Of a DNA stretch of 9,451 bases, positions 6,124 to 9,451 are shown in pieces. Position 1 is the stretch's first letter, and every line of letters starts with the position of its first letter. A model generated the notes under the pieces. The model was not told where the DNA came from. It was given only the letters and a program-made list of their open reading frames with translations, and searched no databases. The translations under genes and the position numbers were made by a program. Origin of the DNA: Betaproteobacteria bacterium (GTDB taxonomy: Bacteria > Pseudomonadota > Gammaproteobacteria > Burkholderiales > Burkholderiaceae_E); the NCBI GenBank assembly GCA_009925965.1, contig RFPW01000070.1, positions 1 through 9,451 of the forward strand. Reading direction: 5' to 3'.

Positions 6124-6983
6124 TTAAGCTGCGCCCGACTTCCGACAGAGGGTAATGGTCGCCTGGGTCAATGGATGAGCGGGATCGATCAGGGCATCGA
6201 CCACCGTGAAATGATCCGTCCCCAGCATCGGAATGTCTTCGAGGAAGTGGCGCGGCCAATGTTGCTCGATCAGTTGGTTTTGCCGCTTAAATTCATCGCT
6301 TTCGAGTCCGCCAACAGCCGTGATCACCGAACTGCCGACAAAAAGGCTGCGCTCAAGCTGGTAACCGAAGCGGCGTCCAGCTTGAGATCACCTTGAACGA
6401 ACGACGCGTATAGCAGTGGCTCCAGGTCGTAGAGACCACTAATCAGCAGAGCTGACTTCGTGAGGTCTGGAGGAAGGTCTGCCCCCCAGTTGGGCCAATC
6501 AGCACAGAGCATCATTGCAGCGAGATGGGCCCCGGCTGAATGACCGCCGACCGTGATCGATTGGCGATCAAAACCAAGTGCATCGGCATTGCGATAGAGC
6601 CACGCGCAGCCCTCCTGCAACTGGTGCACGATGTCCTCGATCGACACCTTTGGGCACAGGGCATAGTTGATGACAGCGACATCGATTTGGGCGGTCAAAA
6701 ATGGCCCTGCAACCCACGAAAAATCATGCTTGTCGAGGGAGCGCCAATATCCGCCATGGATAAAAACAAAGAGCGGCGCACCCGAAACGCCACAACTGAA
6801 ATAGTCAAGTTGAGAGCCGTCCGCGTCACCGAAGGCTCGGTGCAGGTGGGTACCTGGATCATGTTGGTGCAGGTCCCGAAACTGTTTTCCGGCCTCGGCC
6901 CAGCGCGAAAAAATCTGTTGATATTCGGGAACCCGAAGCCGATTGTTGTACTCGCGTTCGCAGAAATCGGCCGAATAGCGCAT
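6124..6983 (-). pseudogene. Alpha/beta hydrolase (arylformamidase/esterase-like), broken by a frameshift
   Basis: Two overlapping minus-strand frames together make one hydrolase of about 285 residues. The first frame (ATG 6983 to TGA near 6324) contains EYNNRLRVPE near the start, the oxyanion-hole motif HGGYW (76-80) and the nucleophile elbow GHSAGAH (147-153, Ser149), then SGLYDLEP (182-189). The second frame (open through about 6345 to TAA at 6126-6124) continues with VITAVGGLESDEFKRQ, holding the acidic residue, and TDHFTVVDAL, holding the catalytic His. The frame moves by -1 at or near a run of five A on the plus strand (6340-6344). The nucleophile and the rest of the triad are thus separated. 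HGGYW is typical of kynurenine-formamidase-like and hormone-sensitive-lipase-like hydrolases; the substrate is unknown. A GTG at 7031 would add 16 residues, but ATG 6983 (MRYSADF, GAGAA-like purines upstream) matches the family start. The frameshift may be a true mutation, a homopolymer read error or, less likely, programmed slippage. Confidence 0.75.
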
Positions 6984-7051
6984 GAGGTTCTCACGGGATG
7001 GTTGGGTGGGATAACGGCGAAATTTGGCCACAGGGATAGGTACGGTGCGGG

Positions 7052-7060
7052 TGCTAGACT
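7052..7060 (+). promoter_or_regulatory. Possible extended -10 element for the glycosyltransferase genes
   Basis: TGCTAGACT reads as an extended -10 and lies 37 bases before the ATG at 7098, in the 114-bp gap between the divergent hydrolase and glycosyltransferase genes. No clear -35 is visible. This is a weak call. Confidence 0.25.
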
Positions 7061-7097
7061 GAACTATTCAACATTGGCAGAACGTGTTGTGATTGAG

Positions 7098-8036
7098 ATG
7101 GAAGTAAGCAAGCCTCGGGGCGGAACTGAGTTGTTGCTTGAGAGCCTTCGCGGTTGGCTGGAGCCCGAGGCACTGGACGGCATCAATCTCATCCTGAGCA
7201 ATACTGACCCATCGCTTTTGAAGGCGAATCAAATCAACGTGCTGTGGAATCATCACAGTTACGATCAGGCGGCTGTCGCCAATTTGCGGCATCAAAAATA
7301 TCTGGAGGCCGTTGACCACTTTGTCTACGTGTCCCATTGGCAGTACGAGAAATTCCGGATGGCATTCAAAATCCCAGACGGAAAGTCGACGATCATCAAG
7401 AACGCCATTCAATCGCTTGATCTGGTTAAGAAACCCCCGAAGTTGAAACTTGTTTATGCCTCAACGCCGTGGCGAGGTTTGAAGGTGCTCCTCGATAGTT
7501 TTGACCAACTCAACCGGGACCAAGTAGAGCTCGACATCTATTCCTCGACGATCATTTATGGGTCTGAGTTTGATCGTCAAAATAGAGCGACGTTCGAGCC
7601 GCTTTTCGAGCGCGCCCGTGGGATGAGAAATGTTAATTACAAAGGGTATGCCCCAAACTCTGCGGTTCGCGAAGCCCTGCAAAGCTCACATATTTTGGCT
7701 TACCCTTCAATCTGGCAGGAAACCTCTTGTTTGACTGCGATCGAAGCTGCGATGGCGGGCTGTCATGTCGTTACGACAAACTTTGGTGCACTACCGGAAA
7801 CACTTGCTGAATGGGGAACCTACGTGACCATTGACGGTGACGAATCAGCGCTTACGAGACGTTACACCGCGGCCTTGCAGAAATCCGTTGATGAATTTTG
7901 GGATTTGGAGGTGCAACGACGGCTGCAAGCGCAACATGAGTATTTCAAGAGGTTTTACGCATGGGAGGTGCGCCAGAGCCAATGGAGAGACTTTTTGACT
8001 TCATTGAGGACGAACGCGCGTTCAGTTCGAGTATGA
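7098..8036 (+). CDS. GT4-type (GT-B fold) glycosyltransferase
   Basis: A 312-residue cytoplasmic glycosyltransferase that would move a sugar from a nucleotide-sugar donor. Seen: an N-terminal SKPRGGTELLL segment (4-14) where GT-B enzymes bind acceptor or donor, HFVYVSHWQ (74-82) ending the first Rossmann domain, IIKNAI (99-104), then the second-domain start LVYASTPWRGLKVLL (118-132). A classic EX7E motif runs from Glu208 to Glu216 in YPSIWQETSCLTAIEAAMAG, followed by VVTTNFGALPET. It is short for GT4 (often 350-400 residues); the first helix and strand may be reduced. Start choice: ATG 7098 (MEVSKPRGG) or GTG 7089, three codons earlier; neither has a strong ribosome site. The frame is open much further upstream, but that part is antisense to the hydrolase. 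It is followed after 4 bases by the O-GlcNAc-transferase-like gene, so they form an operon and probably glycosylate the same target or cell-surface structure. Acceptor and sugar are unknown. Confidence 0.82.
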   Translation: MEVSKPRGGTELLLESLRGWLEPEALDGINLILSNTDPSLLKANQINVLWNHHSYDQAAVANLRHQKYLEAVDHFVYVSHWQYEKFRMAFKIPDGKSTIIKNAIQSLDLVKKPPKLKLVYASTPWRGLKVLLDSFDQLNRDQVELDIYSSTIIYGSEFDRQNRATFEPLFERARGMRNVNYKGYAPNSAVREALQSSHILAYPSIWQETSCLTAIEAAMAGCHVVTTNFGALPETLAEWGTYVTIDGDESALTRRYTAALQKSVDEFWDLEVQRRLQAQHEYFKRFYAWEVRQSQWRDFLTSLRTNARSVRV

Positions 8037-8040
8037 GCCA

Positions 8041-9451
8041 ATGAGTACCCCAAAGAGCCCTCGGATTCGTCAAGGCACTGGTTCAAAGCCATCAGTCCAA
8101 AAAGACGACCGCCTGCTGAGTCAGGGTCTTGAATTCCACAAGGCTGGTGAAGTGGACCAAGCTGTGGGCATCTACGCAGAAATTCTCAGTCGGAACCCGA
8201 AGCATCCGGGGGCGCTACATCTTCTTGGTGTTTTGTTTTATCAATCTGGTAGTGGCGCTCGAGCGGTGCATCTGATTTCCCAAGCCGTTGAACTAGAGCC
8301 GGACAATCCGGTTTTTTTGATGAATCTCGGTAATGCCTTGCAGTGCGATGGCCAACTGGTACGTGCTGAGGAGTCATTTCGGCGGGCGCTTTACTTGCGC
8401 CCGAATTTTGCCGAAGCATTGAATAACCTGGGTACAACCCTAGTTGGGCGGTATCGGATTGATGAGGCGATTAATTGCTTTGGAGAGGCCATCGCCATCA
8501 ACCCTTCCAATCCAGAGCCCTACAATAACCGGGGGAACGCTTACCAAGCCCTCAAGCGCTTTGACGCTGCGCTCCTTGATTTTCAGGAGGCCTTACGGCT
8601 GAGGCCGGATTATGCCGATGCCCATTCAAATCTGGGGTATGCGTTAGTCGAATTGAACCGACTTGACGAAGCGATCGCTAGTTTTGAGAGCGCTACGCGT
8701 ATTGATCACAATTTTGAATATGTTCGTGGTGCCTTGCATCACACAAAAATGAGAGTCTGCGATTGGAGTAATTACGCCACAGAAGTTGACTCACTGTTGC
8801 AGGATTTGATTCAGAGGGGCGCAAAGTGTGTGCCGGCCTTTGCCATACTTTCAATTTCGGATTCACTCTCGGTGCAACGTCGGGCTGCCGAAGTCTGGAC
8901 CTCTGATAAACACCCTTCGCAAGATGCATCGTGTCCGATACGGGAGCGACATTCCGACGACCGGATTCGGATCGGTTATTACTCCGCAGATTTTTATCAA
9001 CATGCAACTGCCTATTTGATCGCAGAGATTTTCGAGCTTCATGACAAGGCTCGTTTCGAAGTGATTGCGTTCCACTTTGGTCCGTTGACTGGCGATCGCA
9101 TGCAGCGTCGGATCCAGGCGGCAGTCGATTCATTTCATGACGTGAGTCATCAGAGCGATTACGACATCGCCCAACTCTCAAGAGAACTGGGGGTCGATAT
9201 TGCGATCGATCTCAAGGGGTTTACTCAAAGTCAGAGGGCAGGAATATTTGCAAACCGCGCCGCTCCGGTCCAAGTTAATTTCCTCGGATACCCCGGCACG
9301 ATGGGGGCGGAGTATATCGACTACATCATTGCCGACTCAGAACTTATTCCTGAGGAGTCGCGCCCGTATTACACCGAAGACATTATCTACCTCACGGGTA
9401 GCTATCAACCGAATGACCGACAGAGGCCAATTTCCGCCAATGTCCCGACTC
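8041..9451 (+). CDS. TPR-containing SPINDLY/O-GlcNAc-transferase-like glycosyltransferase (GT41), 3' end missing
   Basis: The frame is open from ATG 8041 to the right edge (470 residues, partial). After a polar start of about 23 residues come about six tetratricopeptide repeats of 34 residues (about 24-227), with the usual pattern of A-x-LG/N, Y/F and P (for example NNLGTTLVGRYRIDEAI). A linker (about 228-305) leads to the GT41 catalytic region: RIGYYSADFYQHATAYL (308-325) with His321 at the conserved position, VIAFHFGP (341-348), DLKGFTQ (390-396) and LGYPGTMGAEYIDYIIAD (415-432). The nucleotide-sugar pocket beyond this is outside the window. Family enzymes attach GlcNAc or another sugar to Ser/Thr or other sites of proteins in the cytoplasm; bacterial copies often lie in glycosylation clusters for flagellin or surface proteins. 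The ATG overlapping the previous stop (8033) hits a stop after three codons, so ATG 8041 is preferred, with GAG-type purines just upstream. Confidence 0.88.
   Translation, partial: MSTPKSPRIRQGTGSKPSVQKDDRLLSQGLEFHKAGEVDQAVGIYAEILSRNPKHPGALHLLGVLFYQSGSGARAVHLISQAVELEPDNPVFLMNLGNALQCDGQLVRAEESFRRALYLRPNFAEALNNLGTTLVGRYRIDEAINCFGEAIAINPSNPEPYNNRGNAYQALKRFDAALLDFQEALRLRPDYADAHSNLGYALVELNRLDEAIASFESATRIDHNFEYVRGALHHTKMRVCDWSNYATEVDSLLQDLIQRGAKCVPAFAILSISDSLSVQRRAAEVWTSDKHPSQDASCPIRERHSDDRIRIGYYSADFYQHATAYLIAEIFELHDKARFEVIAFHFGPLTGDRMQRRIQAAVDSFHDVSHQSDYDIAQLSRELGVDIAIDLKGFTQSQRAGIFANRAAPVQVNFLGYPGTMGAEYIDYIIADSELIPEESRPYYTEDIIYLTGSYQPNDRQRPISANVPT

Noticed and set aside
6340..6344. Programmed -1 frameshifting at the five-base homopolymer
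   Set aside because: The site (C TTT TTG on the coding strand) is not a standard slippery heptamer. I saw no strong stimulating structure, so a mutation or read error is more likely.
6540..7097. A long plus-strand open frame leading into the glycosyltransferase, which would give a 498-residue protein
   Set aside because: The part before 7098 is antisense to the alpha/beta hydrolase and has no glycosyltransferase resemblance. The glycosyltransferase family start fits ATG 7098.
8693..9181. A 162-residue minus-strand open frame
   Set aside because: It is fully antisense to the TPR/GT41 gene, whose TPR and catalytic motifs are clear; its own sequence has no recognisable features.

Overview
The window looks like chromosomal DNA of a betaproteobacterium. 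The best evidence is the lptF-lptG pair, whose proteins read like the betaproteobacterial versions, together with a fairly high G+C content over most of the window. Genes are tightly packed, with several ATGA stop/start overlaps. The genus cannot be told from sequence alone.

Left part (1-884, minus strand): the 5' end of a four-helix drug/metabolite-transporter (DMT/EamA-like) gene runs off the left edge. It is preceded, with an ATGA overlap, by an unusual chimeric reading frame. That frame starts like leucyl aminopeptidase PepA, the usual divergent neighbour of lptF, but loses the whole peptidase domain and ends as the last two helices of a DMT protein. A TATAAT box lies upstream of it, in the 50-bp gap shared with lptF.

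Centre (885-4785, plus strand): lptF and lptG encode the two membrane subunits of the lipopolysaccharide export ABC transporter. They are followed by a small CbiX/SirB-type chelatase gene. Next is a 165-bp gap with hairpins, ending in a strong intrinsic terminator only 13 bases before the start codon of a ketopantoate-reductase-family gene. This arrangement suggests transcription attenuation.

Middle right (4880-6983): a class II aldolase/adducin-family gene on the plus strand appears to have lost zinc ligands. It converges on a two-gene minus-strand unit: an alpha/beta hydrolase broken by a frameshift at a homopolymer, then a small exported proline-rich protein of unknown function. The convergent genes share one TTAA that supplies both stop codons.

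Right part (7098-9451, plus strand): a GT4-type glycosyltransferase is followed after 4 bases by a TPR plus SPINDLY-type O-GlcNAc transferase (GT41) that runs off the right edge. This pair has a visibly more A+T-rich composition than the left part and looks like the start of a surface- or protein-glycosylation locus.

No tRNA, rRNA, CRISPR array, insertion sequence or phage gene was seen. The points most worth a second look are the pepA/transporter chimera, the attenuator-like leader before the reductase, the zinc-ligand-poor aldolase homologue, the frameshifted hydrolase and the glycosylation pair.
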